Shown here one piece after another: positions 8,597-18,270 of a stretch of DNA of 64,000 nt. Positions within the stretch are counted from its first letter, which is position 1; each line of letters begins with the position of its first letter. The stretch is from Leifsonia sp. C5G2 (lineage in GTDB: Bacteria; Actinomycetota; Actinomycetes; Actinomycetales; Microbacteriaceae), in the NCBI RefSeq assembly GCF_013359685.1, contig NZ_JABFMV010000005.1:124001-188000 (forward strand), read 5' to 3'. The notes below the pieces were generated by a model, which searched no databases, was not told the DNA's origin, and saw nothing but the letters and a program-made list of their open reading frames with translations. The position numbers and the translations under genes were made by a program.

Positions 8597-10861
8597 ATGA
8601 GCGGAGCCTCCCCCACCCTCCGACGGGGTGCGACGTTCCGCGCCCGCGTCCGGCGTCTCGCCGCCGCGCTGGCGATCGGCGCGCTCTCGGTCACCGGCGC
8701 GGTCGCCGTCGCCGCGCCCACGAACGCGGCGACCTCGAGCCCCACCCCGACCGCCACGTCCGGCGCGAAACTGGCCGCCGCACTCACCGCCGACCAGGCC
8801 GGTGTGCTCTCTCCGGGCAAAGACCTGGCGGTCTCCGTCACGGTCTCGAATCCGACCGGGACGGCGTACCAGTCCGGCTCGGTGAGCCTCTGGGTCGACC
8901 CGGCCCCCGCCAAGGACCGCGCGGCGCTCTCGGGTTGGCTCACCTCGACGGACGCCGTGGCCGACCCGGTCGAGGTGGGCCGTGCCCCGCTGGACACGCT
9001 GGAGCCGGGGGGCACGACCGTCGTCCGGATCACCGTCCCTGCTGCGTCGGTGCCGTTCGGCACGCGGACCGATTCCGCCGTCTTCGGCATCGGAGCGACC
9101 GTCAAGGCCGGCTCCGCGGAGGCCTCCCCCCGCGGCTCGGTGGTCTGGTACCCGGGCGGAACGCCCAAGCAGTCCGCCGTCAACGTCGTCATGCCGATCG
9201 TCACCCCTCCCGGCTCGGACGGCCTGATCGCGGCCGACGACCTCGCCACGTACACCGCACCCAACGGCATCCTCACGCGTGAGCTCGACGGCCTGGCCGG
9301 CCACACCACGGTGACGGTCGGGATCGACCCGATGATCGTCGCCTCCATCCGTGTGCTCGGCAACGCTGCTCCGCCCTCGGCGGTGGAGTGGCTGTCCCGC
9401 CTCGCCGACCTCCCCAACGACACCTTCTCACTGGGTTACGGCGATGCCGACACCGCCGGCCAGATCCAGTCCGGCCTTCCCGCGCCGCTCGAGCCCACCT
9501 CCCTCGACTACGCGATCGACCCCAAGAACTTCACGCCGCAGCCCACATCGGTGGGGGAGCCCTCCACCCCGACTCGCACCCCCGCACCGAAGACGGCTGC
9601 ACCGAAGGCCGGGACGCCGAGCCCCACACCGACCTCCACGCCCGGCCCTTCGCTCCCGACCACGGACCAGTTGCTCGCCTGGGACTACACGTTCACCAGC
9701 CTCACCTGGCCCGGCGAGAAGACGGTGCGCCGCGCCGACCTGGCACCGCTCGCGGCGGCGGGCCTGACCACCGCGATCGTCTCCGGCGGCAACACCAACG
9801 CGAGCGACCTCGGCTCGACGCCGAACGCGCCCTTCGCCTCCGGCAGCACGCACGTACTCGCCACCGACCAGCGCCTGAGCGACGCCCTGCAGCAGGCCGC
9901 CTCGGCGCCGAGTGACGTCGCCTGGAACTCCGCCATGTCGAAGGTGAACGCGCAGCTCGCGCTGATCTCGCAGGAGTCCGGCGACGCGCGCAGGCTGCTC
10001 GTGGCTCTCGGGCGGTCCTGGCCGTCGAGCGGCACGCAGCTCGAGCGCACCTTCGACTCCCTCTTCTCGTCGCCGTGGTCGTCGCCCGCCGACTACGAGA
10101 CCGTCGCGTCGGCCCAGGCCACGTCCGGTGTGGACCTCATCGACACCCCCGAGTCGACAGAACGCGTCTCGCTCATCCGCTCGCTCGTCCAGGACGAGGG
10201 ATCCCTCGGGCAGTTCGCCACCGTCCTCGACGACCCGACGCGGCTCACCGGGCGCACGAGGGCCGAACTGCTGACCCTCCTCGCCATCAGCTGGGAGAAC
10301 CCGCGCGCAGACTGGAGCGCAGCGGTCACGAAGGCGCGCAAAGCCACCGACGACACGCTCCACTCGATCAAGATCCTGCCGACCGAGAACGTGAACCTGG
10401 TGAGCGCGCAGGGCTCGATCCCGTTCACCGTGAGCAACGAGCTCCCGGACGACGCGGCCACCATCGTCCTCTCGGCCTCCCCGTCGAACAGCCGGCTCGA
10501 GGTGGATCAGTCGACCACGAAGCGCATCCTCAAGGACTCCCGCGCGACCGTCCTCGTCCCCGTGAAGGCGAAGGTCGGGAACGGCCAGGTCGTGCTCTCG
10601 CTGCACCTCTACAGCCCGACCGGCGTGCCGATCGGCGACCCGACCTCGGTCACCGTGGACGTGCACGCGGACTGGGAGGGCATCGGCGCCCTGGTCTTCG
10701 GCATCCTGCTCGTGCTGCTGTTCGGGTTCGGGATCGTGCGCAACATCCTCCGCCGCAGGTCGAAGCGTGGAGAGGGCGAAGAGACGGAGACGGACGCGCC
10801 CACGGAAGCGGTAACCCCGTCTGACGGTTCCGCTCCGCCCGAGGAGCATCCCGGTGGCTAG
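8597..10861 (+). CDS. DUF6049-family secreted/membrane-anchored envelope protein
   Basis: This 754-residue protein has an N-terminal signal sequence (basic start, hydrophobic 22-44, ending APTNAA) and a long extracytoplasmic region. One Pro/Thr/Lys-rich linker falls at about 315-360 (repeats of PT, AP and PK). A single C-terminal helix (about 693-716) is followed by a basic, acidic-tailed cytoplasmic end. Proteins of this size are regularly encoded just before murJ in actinobacteria; their role is unknown but presumably tied to envelope assembly. The stop overlaps the murJ GTG start by eight bases, indicating coupling. Confidence 0.75.
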   Translation: MSGASPTLRRGATFRARVRRLAAALAIGALSVTGAVAVAAPTNAATSSPTPTATSGAKLAAALTADQAGVLSPGKDLAVSVTVSNPTGTAYQSGSVSLWVDPAPAKDRAALSGWLTSTDAVADPVEVGRAPLDTLEPGGTTVVRITVPAASVPFGTRTDSAVFGIGATVKAGSAEASPRGSVVWYPGGTPKQSAVNVVMPIVTPPGSDGLIAADDLATYTAPNGILTRELDGLAGHTTVTVGIDPMIVASIRVLGNAAPPSAVEWLSRLADLPNDTFSLGYGDADTAGQIQSGLPAPLEPTSLDYAIDPKNFTPQPTSVGEPSTPTRTPAPKTAAPKAGTPSPTPTSTPGPSLPTTDQLLAWDYTFTSLTWPGEKTVRRADLAPLAAAGLTTAIVSGGNTNASDLGSTPNAPFASGSTHVLATDQRLSDALQQAASAPSDVAWNSAMSKVNAQLALISQESGDARRLLVALGRSWPSSGTQLERTFDSLFSSPWSSPADYETVASAQATSGVDLIDTPESTERVSLIRSLVQDEGSLGQFATVLDDPTRLTGRTRAELLTLLAISWENPRADWSAAVTKARKATDDTLHSIKILPTENVNLVSAQGSIPFTVSNELPDDAATIVLSASPSNSRLEVDQSTTKRILKDSRATVLVPVKAKVGNGQVVLSLHLYSPTGVPIGDPTSVTVDVHADWEGIGALVFGILLVLLFGFGIVRNILRRRSKRGEGEETETDAPTEAVTPSDGSAPPEEHPGG

Positions 10862-12461
10862 CGTCGGCCGCGCCAGCGCGATGCTGGCCTCCGGCACCCT
10901 GGTCTCACGTCTCCTCGGCTTCGCCAAGGCGTGGCTCCTGGTGCAGGCGATCGGCGTTGTGTCGCTGGCCGCGAACGCCTACGGCACGGCCACCTACATC
11001 CCGAACAGCCTGTACGCGATCATCGCCCAGGGCGTGCTGAACGCCATCCTGGTGCCCCAGATCGTGCGCGCCTCGGTGAACCCCGACGGCGGCCGCGCGT
11101 ACATCAACAAGCTCGTCACGCTCGGGATGGTCGTCTTCGCCGCGGTCGCGGTCGTCGCCACGGTGCTCGCTCCCGTCCTCATCACGCTGTTCGGCGTCCC
11201 GCCCGCCCAGCGCGATCTCGCGGTCGCCTTCGCCTACTGGTCGCTGCCGCAGATCTTCTTCCTCGGCCTCTACACGCTGCTCGGCGAGGTGCTGAACGCG
11301 CGCAAGTCGTTCGGTCCGTTCACCTGGGCGCCGGTGGTCAACAACATCGTCGCCATCGTCACGCTCGGCGCCTTCATCCTCGCGTTCGGTGCCGCAGCGA
11401 CCGGTGCGAAGCACAGCGACTGGACGTTCGGGATGGTCGCCCTCCTTGCCGGAGGAGCGACGCTGGGCATCGCGGTGCAGGCCCTCATCCTGTTCGTGTT
11501 CTGGCGCCGGGTGGGCCTTCGCTTCCGCCCGGACTTCGGCTGGCGCGGCGTCAACCTCGGGACGGCCGGCAAGGCCGCGGGGTGGACCTTCGCCATGCTC
11601 ATCGTCACCCAGCTCGCCGGGCTGGTGGAGACGAACGTCTCCAACTCCGTCGGCAAGGGCTACCCCGGCCTCTTCGTGATGCAGAACGCCTGGCTCATCT
11701 TCATGCTCCCGCACGGCATCATCGCCGTCTCGATCGTCACCGCGTACTACACGCGCATGGCCGAGCACGCCCACCGGGGATCGGTCGCCGCCTTCCGCGA
11801 GGACTTCTCCTCCGCCGCCCGCTCGATCATGCTGTTCATCGTGTTCGCCTCGGCGGCGCTGATCGTCACCGCGTACCCGATCGCGCGTGTCTTCACCTCG
11901 GACTACCAGGCGATGGGCCCCGTCCTCATCGCCTACCTCGTCGGCCTCGTTCCGTTCTCGCTCGTCTTCATGGCCCAGCGCGCCTTCTACTCGCTGGGCG
12001 ACACCCGCACGCCCTTCTTCTTCACCGTCGCGCAGTCGGCGATCATCGTCGTCGGCGTGCTGCTGTGCTTCGCCGTCCCGCGCGAGAGCCGGGCCGCCGC
12101 CGTCGCGCTCGTCGTCTCGCTCTCCAGCGTCATCCAGGCGGTGCTCGCGTTCGCGCTGCTGCGGCGACGCACCGGGGGAGTGGATGCGGGCCGCATCCTG
12201 GGCTCGCTCTGGCGGTTCGCCGTCGCCGGGCTGGCCGCGATCGCCGCGGGTGCCGGCTTCCTCGTCATCCTCGGCGGTGTGGAGCCCGGCGCCTTCCCGG
12301 TGAGCGGCGCGATCCCCGCGGTCGTCGCGACGGCCATCGTCGGCGTCGTCATGCTGGTGGTCTACGTCGGCATCCTCGGGCTGCTGCGCTCGTCCGATCT
12401 GGAGAGCGGTCTCGCGCCCATCCTGAACCGCGCCGGAGGGCGTGCTCGCACACCCAGGTGA
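10854..12461 (+). CDS. murJ: Lipid II flippase MurJ (MviN family)
   Basis: This 535-residue polytopic protein has about 14 predicted helices. It begins with SAMLASGTLVSRLLGFAKAWLL, the MurJ N-terminal signature, and has LAANAYGTATYIPN and GQGVLN-like segments that match the MOP flippase core. It moves lipid II across the membrane for peptidoglycan synthesis. In mycobacteria MurJ is controlled by the kinase PknB and an FHA protein; homologues are encoded at 45-54 kb here. It lacks the extra C-terminal pseudokinase seen in mycobacterial MurJ. The GTG start overlaps the preceding gene. Confidence 0.93.
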   Translation: MASVGRASAMLASGTLVSRLLGFAKAWLLVQAIGVVSLAANAYGTATYIPNSLYAIIAQGVLNAILVPQIVRASVNPDGGRAYINKLVTLGMVVFAAVAVVATVLAPVLITLFGVPPAQRDLAVAFAYWSLPQIFFLGLYTLLGEVLNARKSFGPFTWAPVVNNIVAIVTLGAFILAFGAAATGAKHSDWTFGMVALLAGGATLGIAVQALILFVFWRRVGLRFRPDFGWRGVNLGTAGKAAGWTFAMLIVTQLAGLVETNVSNSVGKGYPGLFVMQNAWLIFMLPHGIIAVSIVTAYYTRMAEHAHRGSVAAFREDFSSAARSIMLFIVFASAALIVTAYPIARVFTSDYQAMGPVLIAYLVGLVPFSLVFMAQRAFYSLGDTRTPFFFTVAQSAIIVVGVLLCFAVPRESRAAAVALVVSLSSVIQAVLAFALLRRRTGGVDAGRILGSLWRFAVAGLAAIAAGAGFLVILGGVEPGAFPVSGAIPAVVATAIVGVVMLVVYVGILGLLRSSDLESGLAPILNRAGGRARTPR

Positions 12462-12545
12462 CACGGAATAGCATCCGCCTAGGATGTGTTCTACAGGTCG
12501 ACGCCTCCGGACGAAGGTGTCGCGAAAAGGTCAAGGAGTTCCGCC

Positions 12546-13532
12546 GTGCGGCAGATCATCATCATCGGTTCCGGCCCTGCCGGTTACACCGCGGCCGTGT
12601 ACGCGGCCCGCGCCAACCTGAAGCCGCTCCTGATCGCCTCCTCCGTCGAGGCGGGCGGCGAGCTGATGAACACGACCGAGGTCGAGAACTTCCCCGGCTT
12701 CCCCGAGGCGGTCATGGGACCGGACCTCATGTTCAAGATGCAGGCGCAGGCCGAGAAGTTCGGCACCGAGATCGTTCTCGACGACGTCGTATCGGTCGAC
12801 CTGACCGGTGAGGTCAAGAAGGTCACCCTCGGTTCCGGCGCGGTGCACGAGGCGCTTGCCGTGATCTTCGCCACCGGTTCCGCCTACCGCAAGCTCGGCC
12901 TGGCCGACGAGGAGCGACTCTCCGGCCACGGCGTCTCGTGGTGCGCCACGTGCGACGGGTTCTTCTTCCGTCAGCGCACGATCGCGGTCGTCGGCGGCGG
13001 CGACTCGGCGATGGAGGAGGCCACGTTCCTCACCCGCTTCGCCGACAAGGTCTACGTCATCCACCGTCGCGACAGCCTCCGCGCCTCCAAGATCATGCAG
13101 GAGCGGGCGTTCGCCAACGAGAAGATCGAGTTCATCTGGAACACCGAGGTGATCGGCATCGGCGGCAACGAGCAGGTGCAGGATGTGAAGCTCCGCAACC
13201 TCGTCACAGGCGAGGAGAGCGAGCTCCAGCTGCAGGGCCTGTTCATCGCGATCGGAAACGACCCTCGCGTCCACCTGGTCCACGGTCAGCTCGACCTGAC
13301 CCCGGAGGGTACCATCGCAGTCGACGGGCGCAGCTCGAAGACCAACCTCCCCGGCGTCTTCGCCGCGGGCGACGTGATCGACCCGACCTACCGCCAGGCG
13401 GTCACCGCCGCGGCGTCCGGCACGGTCGCCGCCCTCGACGCGGAGCACTACCTGACCACGCTCCCGCAGAACTTACTCGACAGCGCAGCGGATGGCGCGT
13501 CGGGTGACCTCGAACTCACGACCACCGCATAA
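12546..13532 (+). CDS. trxB: Thioredoxin-disulfide reductase
   Basis: This 328-residue FAD/NADPH enzyme keeps thioredoxin reduced. It starts RQIIIIGSGPAGYTAAVYAAR (FAD-binding GxGxxG), has the redox pair in WCATCDGFFF, NADPH-binding VVGGGDSAMEEA, and C-terminal GVFAAGDV. The GTG at 12546 is chosen over an ATG 60 bases upstream because it has AAGGAG at the right distance and gives the standard length. It is followed by trxA after 14 bases, so the pair forms an operon. Confidence 0.96.
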   Translation: MRQIIIIGSGPAGYTAAVYAARANLKPLLIASSVEAGGELMNTTEVENFPGFPEAVMGPDLMFKMQAQAEKFGTEIVLDDVVSVDLTGEVKKVTLGSGAVHEALAVIFATGSAYRKLGLADEERLSGHGVSWCATCDGFFFRQRTIAVVGGGDSAMEEATFLTRFADKVYVIHRRDSLRASKIMQERAFANEKIEFIWNTEVIGIGGNEQVQDVKLRNLVTGEESELQLQGLFIAIGNDPRVHLVHGQLDLTPEGTIAVDGRSSKTNLPGVFAAGDVIDPTYRQAVTAAASGTVAALDAEHYLTTLPQNLLDSAADGASGDLELTTTA

Positions 13533-13546
13533 GGAGAAACAAGAAA

Positions 13547-13873
13547 ATGTCAGCAGCACGTTCGGTCACGGACTCCAGCTTCGAGCAGGACGTCCTCAAC
13601 AGCGAGAAGACCATCCTCGTGGACTTCTGGGCCGAGTGGTGCGGCCCGTGTCGCGCCGTGGGCCCGATCCTCGACCAGATCGCCTCCGAGCACGCCGACA
13701 AGATCGAGATCGTCAAGCTCAACGTCGACGAGAACCCGCAGACCGCTGCGAAGTACCAGATCACCTCCATCCCCGCGATGAAGGTCTACCAGGGTGGCGA
13801 GGTCGTCAAGACCGTCATCGGCGCGAAGCCGAAGCCCGCCCTCGAGGCCGACCTGGCCGCCTACCTCGCGTAG
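13547..13873 (+). CDS. trxA: Thioredoxin
   Basis: This 108-residue thioredoxin carries the active site WAEWCGPCR, with the cis-proline in ITSIPAMKVYQGG. Length and fold order match TrxA. It reduces cytoplasmic disulfides and is recycled by the TrxB encoded immediately upstream. The start follows AAGGAGAAAC. A strong terminator begins about 20 bases after the stop. Confidence 0.97.
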   Translation: MSAARSVTDSSFEQDVLNSEKTILVDFWAEWCGPCRAVGPILDQIASEHADKIEIVKLNVDENPQTAAKYQITSIPAMKVYQGGEVVKTVIGAKPKPALEADLAAYLA

Positions 13874-13891
13874 CGCGACCCGTCCTCTTCA

Positions 13892-13929
13892 GACCCGTCC
13901 GGCGCTCACCCGCCGGGCGGGTCTTTTTC
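13892..13929 (+). terminator. Rho-independent terminator after trxB-trxA
   Basis: A GC-rich inverted repeat (GACCCGTCCGGCG pairing with CGCCGGGCGGGTC) is followed directly by TTTTTCG on the plus strand, downstream of trxA. Confidence 0.9.
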
Positions 13930-14010
13930 GTACCCGGGAGGCTGCCCGATTTTCTCCGGCGCGGGCGGCGCCCATAGCATTGCACAACGGCGGATGAACG
14001 GAATTCACAC

Positions 14011-15336
14011 GTGATCGAACAGGGCACCTCGCAGCAGCGGGGCAACAATCTGGACCCGTGGTACCACCACTACGCGCAGCGCACGAGCGGCCTGGCCGCC
14101 AGCGAGGTCCGAGCCCTGTTCGCCGTCGCCAGCCGGCCCGAGGTGGTCTCGCTGGCCGGCGGCATGCCGTTCGTCTCCGCCCTCCCTCAGGATCTCGTCT
14201 CCGGAGCGATGGAGCGGGTCATGCGCGAGCAGGGTGCTGTCGCCTTGCAGTACGGATCGGGGCAGGGCGTACCCGCGCTGCGCGAGCAGATCCTCGAGGT
14301 CATGGCGCTCGAGGGCATCAGCGGCAGTGCCGACGATGTCATCGTGACGACCGGGTCGCAGCACGCGCTCGAACTGTTCAGCAAGCTCTTCATCGACCCC
14401 GGTGACGTCGTGCTCGCCGAGGGGCCGAGCTATGTGACCGCGATGGTGATCTTCAAGTCGTACCAGGCGGAGGTCGACCACGTCCCGAGCGACGAGCACG
14501 GGCTCATCCCGGAGGCGCTGCGGGAGCACATCGCACGGCTCAAATCGGCCGGTCGCCGAGTGAAGTTCCTGTATACGGTTCCCACGTTCCACAACCCTGC
14601 GGGGGTGACGCTGACCTGGGAGCGCCGGCTGGAGATCCTCGAGATCGCGCGGCAGAACGACATCCTGGTGCTGGAGGACAACCCGTACGGCCTGCTGTAC
14701 TTCGATGAGAAGCCCCCGGCGGCGATGCGGTCGGTGGAGAAGGACGGCGTGGTCTACCTCGGCACCTTCTCGAAGACCCTCGCTCCCGGCTTCCGGGTTG
14801 GCTGGGCGCTGGCGCCGCACGCCATCCGCGAGAAGCTCATCCTCGCCAACGAGGCGGCGGTGCTCAGCCCGAGCTCGTTCAGCCAGCTGGTGATCTCGGA
14901 GTATCTGAAAGACGCCGACTGGCGCGGGCAGATCGACACCTTCCGCGGTGTGTACCGCGAGCGGAAGGAGGCGATGATCTCCGCGCTGGAGGAGCACCTC
15001 CCCGAGCTGAGCTGGACCAACCCCAACGGCGGGTTCTATGTCTGGGTCACCCTGCCGCCGCACCTCGACTCGAAGGCGATGCTCCCGCGGGCCGTGACGG
15101 AGCTGGTGGCCTACACTCCGGGGACCGCGTTCTTCGCCGACGGTTCCGGTGCCCAGAACATCCGGCTGTCCTTCTGCTATCCCACGCCCGAGAACATCCG
15201 CGTCGGCGTCCGCCGGCTCGCGAATGTCATCGGCGGCGAGCAGGACCTCCTCGACACCTTCGCGGGCACGGGCCCGCTGGAGGCGGCACCGCGCAGGAGC
15301 CGCACGAGCGCCAATCCGCCCACCGACCTGCTCTAA
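14011..15336 (+). CDS. PLP-dependent aminotransferase, class I/II (2-aminoadipate/LysN-like)
   Basis: This 441-residue fold-type I aminotransferase begins with an SEVRALFAVASRPEVVSLAGGMP segment typical of the 2-aminoadipate/MocR-type catalytic domain, but without the GntR DNA-binding part. The PLP lysine is in GTFSKTLAPGFRVGW. EDNPYGLLYF binds the cofactor region and RLSFCYPTPENI holds the substrate-binding Arg near the C-terminus. A conserved aminotransferase often sits between the trx genes and parB in related genomes. Substrate is not determinable from sequence. The start is a GTG; the next gene follows within 20 bases. Confidence 0.85.
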   Translation: MIEQGTSQQRGNNLDPWYHHYAQRTSGLAASEVRALFAVASRPEVVSLAGGMPFVSALPQDLVSGAMERVMREQGAVALQYGSGQGVPALREQILEVMALEGISGSADDVIVTTGSQHALELFSKLFIDPGDVVLAEGPSYVTAMVIFKSYQAEVDHVPSDEHGLIPEALREHIARLKSAGRRVKFLYTVPTFHNPAGVTLTWERRLEILEIARQNDILVLEDNPYGLLYFDEKPPAAMRSVEKDGVVYLGTFSKTLAPGFRVGWALAPHAIREKLILANEAAVLSPSSFSQLVISEYLKDADWRGQIDTFRGVYRERKEAMISALEEHLPELSWTNPNGGFYVWVTLPPHLDSKAMLPRAVTELVAYTPGTAFFADGSGAQNIRLSFCYPTPENIRVGVRRLANVIGGEQDLLDTFAGTGPLEAAPRRSRTSANPPTDLL

Positions 15337-15354
15337 TAAGGGAAAGCCCTGATC

Positions 15355-16311
15355 ATGCCACAAAATGACGCACTCGACATCGTCGTCCTCGCCGGTGGGA
15401 TCTCGCACGAGCGGGACGTCTCCCTGCGCAGCGGGCGGCGCGTCGCCGACGGTCTGAACGCACTCGGCCACCGCGTGACGTTCCGCGAGCCGGACGGGAC
15501 GCTGCTGTCCTTCCTGGAGTCTTCGCGGCCGGATGTGGTGTGGCCCGCGCTGCACGGCGCGAGCGGTGAGGACGGTGCCCTGCGAGGACTGCTTGAGCTG
15601 ACCGGCGTCCCGTTCGTGGGGTCGCGCGCGGACGCCTCCAGGCTCGCGTGGTCCAAGCCCACCGCGAAGACGCTGGTGGGGCGGGCCGGCGTGTCCACGC
15701 CGGCATCGGTGACGCTGCCGCAGGAGACCTTCCGGGAGCTCGGTGCCGGGAGCGTGCTCGCCACCGTGCTCGGCGGTCTCGAGCTGCCGCTCGTCGTGAA
15801 GCCGGCCCAGGGCGGCTCCGCCCAGGGAGTCACCATCGTCACCGGCACCGAGGAGCTTCCCCGGGCGATGGTGGATGCGTACACGTACGGCGACGTGGCG
15901 CTGATCGAGCGCAAGGTCGACGGTGTCGAGGTCGCCGTCGCAGTGGTGGACGCGGGGGAAGGGCCGGAGGCTCTGCCCGCCGTCGAGATCGAGCCGGTGG
16001 AGGGCGCGTACACCTTCGACGCGCGCTACAACGCGGGGGAGACGCGCTTCTACGCGCCGGCCCGGCTGGAGACCGACGTCTCTGAGTCCGTCGCCGCCGC
16101 AGCCGTGACCGCCCACCGTGCGCTGGGCCTGCGGCACCTCTCACGCATCGACCTCATCGTGGATGCCGCCGGGACTCCGTGGTTCCTGGAGGCGAACGTG
16201 CTTCCCGGACTGACGGAGACCTCGATCATGCCGCAGGCGATCGTCGCCGCCGGGCGGGAGACCGGCGAGGTCTACGCCGCGCTCGCTGCACAGGCGATCG
16301 CCGACGCCTGA
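15355..16311 (+). CDS. D-alanine--D-alanine ligase-like ATP-grasp protein
   Basis: This 318-residue ATP-grasp protein is related to Ddl. It begins IVVLAGGISHERDVSLRSG, a close match to the Ddl N-terminal GG.S.E..VS..SG motif. It has WPALHGASGEDGALRGLLEL, the ATP-binding VVKPAQGGSAQGV, and the C-terminal metal and substrate site LEANVLPGLTETS. It is shorter than canonical Ddl (about 350-370). It may ligate D-Ala or a related amino acid; a second, canonical ddl elsewhere in the genome is likely. It lies downstream of, and is probably co-transcribed with, the aminotransferase. Confidence 0.8.
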   Translation: MPQNDALDIVVLAGGISHERDVSLRSGRRVADGLNALGHRVTFREPDGTLLSFLESSRPDVVWPALHGASGEDGALRGLLELTGVPFVGSRADASRLAWSKPTAKTLVGRAGVSTPASVTLPQETFRELGAGSVLATVLGGLELPLVVKPAQGGSAQGVTIVTGTEELPRAMVDAYTYGDVALIERKVDGVEVAVAVVDAGEGPEALPAVEIEPVEGAYTFDARYNAGETRFYAPARLETDVSESVAAAAVTAHRALGLRHLSRIDLIVDAAGTPWFLEANVLPGLTETSIMPQAIVAAGRETGEVYAALAAQAIADA

Positions 16312-16333
16312 GCGGGCCTCCTGTGGGGCTGTT

Positions 16334-16352
16334 CCCCGCTGGGCCAGCGGGG
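16334..16352. terminator. Hairpin between convergent ddl-like and parB genes
   Basis: CCCCGCTGG pairs with CCAGCGGGG around a one-base centre in the short gap between two genes that converge. There is no T-run, but position and stability suggest a bidirectional terminator. Confidence 0.5.
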
Positions 16353-16368
16353 TCCGGGAGGGATGGTC

Positions 16369-17328
16369 TCAGTTGAAGTGCGGCTGGCCGATCTCGTCGA
16401 GGATCCGGTTGAGGTCCTGGATGGTCGCGAAGTCGACGACGATCTGACCTTTGCGGGCGCCCAGCGTGATCTTCACGCGTGTGTTGAGCCGGTCGCCGAG
16501 GGTGCCGGCGATCTCGTCGAGGTGTCCGCGGTGCCGGCCGGCGGTCACCTTGGTGCGGGTGGGCTTGGGCGTGCTGCTCGCCGCCGCTTCCGCCTGGCGC
16601 ACCGAGAGGTCCTCGTTGACGATCTTGTCGGCGAGCCGGATCATCGCGTCGTGGTCGTCGCCGAGGGAGAGGATCGCCCGTGCGTGACCGGCGCTGAGCA
16701 CTCCGGCGGCCACCCTGGACTGGACCACGGCGGGCAGCTTGAGCAGCCGGATGGTGTTGGTGATCTGGGGACGGGACCGACCGATGCGCGAGGCGAGTTC
16801 CTCCTGCGTGATGCCGAAGTCGGCGAGGAGCTGCTGGTAGGCCGACGCCTCCTCCAGCGGGTTGAGCTGGCTGCGGTGGAGATTCTCAAGGAGGGCGTCG
16901 CGCAGCATGTCCTCGTCGGCGGTGTCTTTGACGACCGCCGGGATGGTGTCGAGACCGAGCTCCTTGGTCGCCCGGAGCCGGCGCTCGCCCATGATGAGTT
17001 CGTAGCGTCCGGGCTCATCCGGCAGGGGACGGACCACGACCGGCTGCAGCACGCCCACCTCGCGGATGCTCGCCACCAGCTCGTCGAGGGCGTCGCGGTC
17101 GAACTCGGTGCGCGGCTGGACCCGGTTGGGGACGATGTCGTCGGGGGCGAGGCTTGCCAGCCGGGCACCCGGCACAGCCACGAGCTCTTCCGGCCGTTCC
17201 GCCACCGCCGTCGCGGTTCCCGCGGGGGCGTTCGGGAAGAACACGTCGACCGGGCGGCTGCTGGACTGATCGCTGGTGGGGATGAGAGCGCCGATGCCTC
17301 GGCCCAATCCGGTGCGCTTCGCTGCCAT
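16369..17328 (-). CDS. parB: Chromosome partitioning protein ParB
   Basis: This 319-residue CTPase/DNA-binding clamp loads at parS and spreads. It starts with the ParB N-terminal segment KRTGLGRGIGALIP. It has the nucleotide-binding box GERRLRATKELG (about 115-126), a NLHRSQLNPLEEA segment, the parS-reading HTH ITQEELASRIGRSRPQITNTIRLL (about 150-175), and a C-terminal dimer domain. Seven parS-like palindromes lie 1-5 kb away. Its ATG overlaps the parA stop by one base (TAATG), so ParA and ParB are translationally coupled. Confidence 0.96.
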   Translation of the reverse strand: MAAKRTGLGRGIGALIPTSDQSSSRPVDVFFPNAPAGTATAVAERPEELVAVPGARLASLAPDDIVPNRVQPRTEFDRDALDELVASIREVGVLQPVVVRPLPDEPGRYELIMGERRLRATKELGLDTIPAVVKDTADEDMLRDALLENLHRSQLNPLEEASAYQQLLADFGITQEELASRIGRSRPQITNTIRLLKLPAVVQSRVAAGVLSAGHARAILSLGDDHDAMIRLADKIVNEDLSVRQAEAAASSTPKPTRTKVTAGRHRGHLDEIAGTLGDRLNTRVKITLGARKGQIVVDFATIQDLNRILDEIGQPHFN

Positions 17329-18224
17329 TAGCGGGGTACTCCTCTTCGTGCGATCTCGGCGGCCGCCTCCATGTAGGAGAGGGATCCGCTGGAGTTGGTG
17401 TCGTAGCTGATGACGCTCTGCCCGTAGCTGGGAGCCTCGGAGATCCGAACAGAGCGCGGGATGATCGTGTCGAGGACCTCGTCGGGGAAGTGCTCACGCA
17501 CGTCCGCGGCCACCTGGTGCGCCAGGTTGGTTCGCGAGTCGTACATGGTCAGCAGGATGGTGGAGACGCGCAGCTTCGGGTTGAGGTGCCGCTCGATCAG
17601 CTGGATGTTCTTCAGCAGCTGGCTGAGCCCTTCCAGCGCGTAGTACTCGCACTGGATCGGGATGAGCACTTCGGTCGCTGCGACGAACGCGTTGATCGTG
17701 AGCAGCCCGAGAGAGGGAGGGCAGTCGATGAGGACGTAGTCGATGTCGTACTCATCGAGGAAGCGCCCGAGCGCGCGGGAGAGTCGCTGCTCGCGGGCGA
17801 CCATGGAGACGAGCTCGATCTCCGCGCCAGCGAGATCGATCGTCGCCGGGATGACGAACAACCCGTCGAACTCGGGCGACTTCTGGATCACTTCGTCCAG
17901 TTCGCGATCGTTGACGACGACGTCGTACACACTCGGAGTGCCTTCACGGTGCTCGACACTGAGCGCGGTAGAGGCGTTCCCCTGCGGATCGAGGTCGATG
18001 ACGAGCACGCGGGCACCCGACTTCGCCAGCGCCGCGCTCAGATTGACCACGGTCGTCGTCTTTCCGACCCCACCCTTCTGGTTGGAGATCGTGAAGATGC
18101 GCGTGCGCGAAGGGAGGGGGAGTGTCGTCGAGGCGATCACCTGTCGACGGCGGGCCAGGTCCGCGATCTCCTGGGCGAGAGGCGTAGCTCCGTCGAAGTC
18201 GGATTCGGGCGCCTGCGCATCCAT
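17328..18224 (-). CDS. parA: Chromosome partitioning ATPase ParA (Soj)
   Basis: This 298-residue deviant Walker ATPase has KGGVGKTTTVVNLSAALA near residue 52, VLVIDLDPQGNASTAL, the DCPPSLG switch and QCEYYALEGLSQL. It drives origin segregation with ParB. The frame is open much further upstream, but the ATG at 18224 gives the usual length for actinobacterial ParA with a short N-terminal extension; upstream sequence (through a parS site at 18271-18286) codes unnatural protein. That parS, about 50 bases before the start, could let ParB repress the operon. Confidence 0.93.
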   Translation of the reverse strand: MDAQAPESDFDGATPLAQEIADLARRRQVIASTTLPLPSRTRIFTISNQKGGVGKTTTVVNLSAALAKSGARVLVIDLDPQGNASTALSVEHREGTPSVYDVVVNDRELDEVIQKSPEFDGLFVIPATIDLAGAEIELVSMVAREQRLSRALGRFLDEYDIDYVLIDCPPSLGLLTINAFVAATEVLIPIQCEYYALEGLSQLLKNIQLIERHLNPKLRVSTILLTMYDSRTNLAHQVAADVREHFPDEVLDTIIPRSVRISEAPSYGQSVISYDTNSSGSLSYMEAAAEIARRGVPR

Positions 18225-18270
18225 ATCGCTTTCGATCTCACCTACTCCGCCGTGCTCGTCCTGGTGGGGT

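Noticed and set aside
10905-12464. 519-codon minus-strand frame opposite murJ
   Set aside because: Its Asp/Glu/Arg/His-rich translation is the mirror of a membrane protein gene and has no domain.
12486-12545. Upstream ATG for trxB adding 20 residues
   Set aside because: The GTG at 12546 has the better ribosome binding site and fits the family N-terminus.
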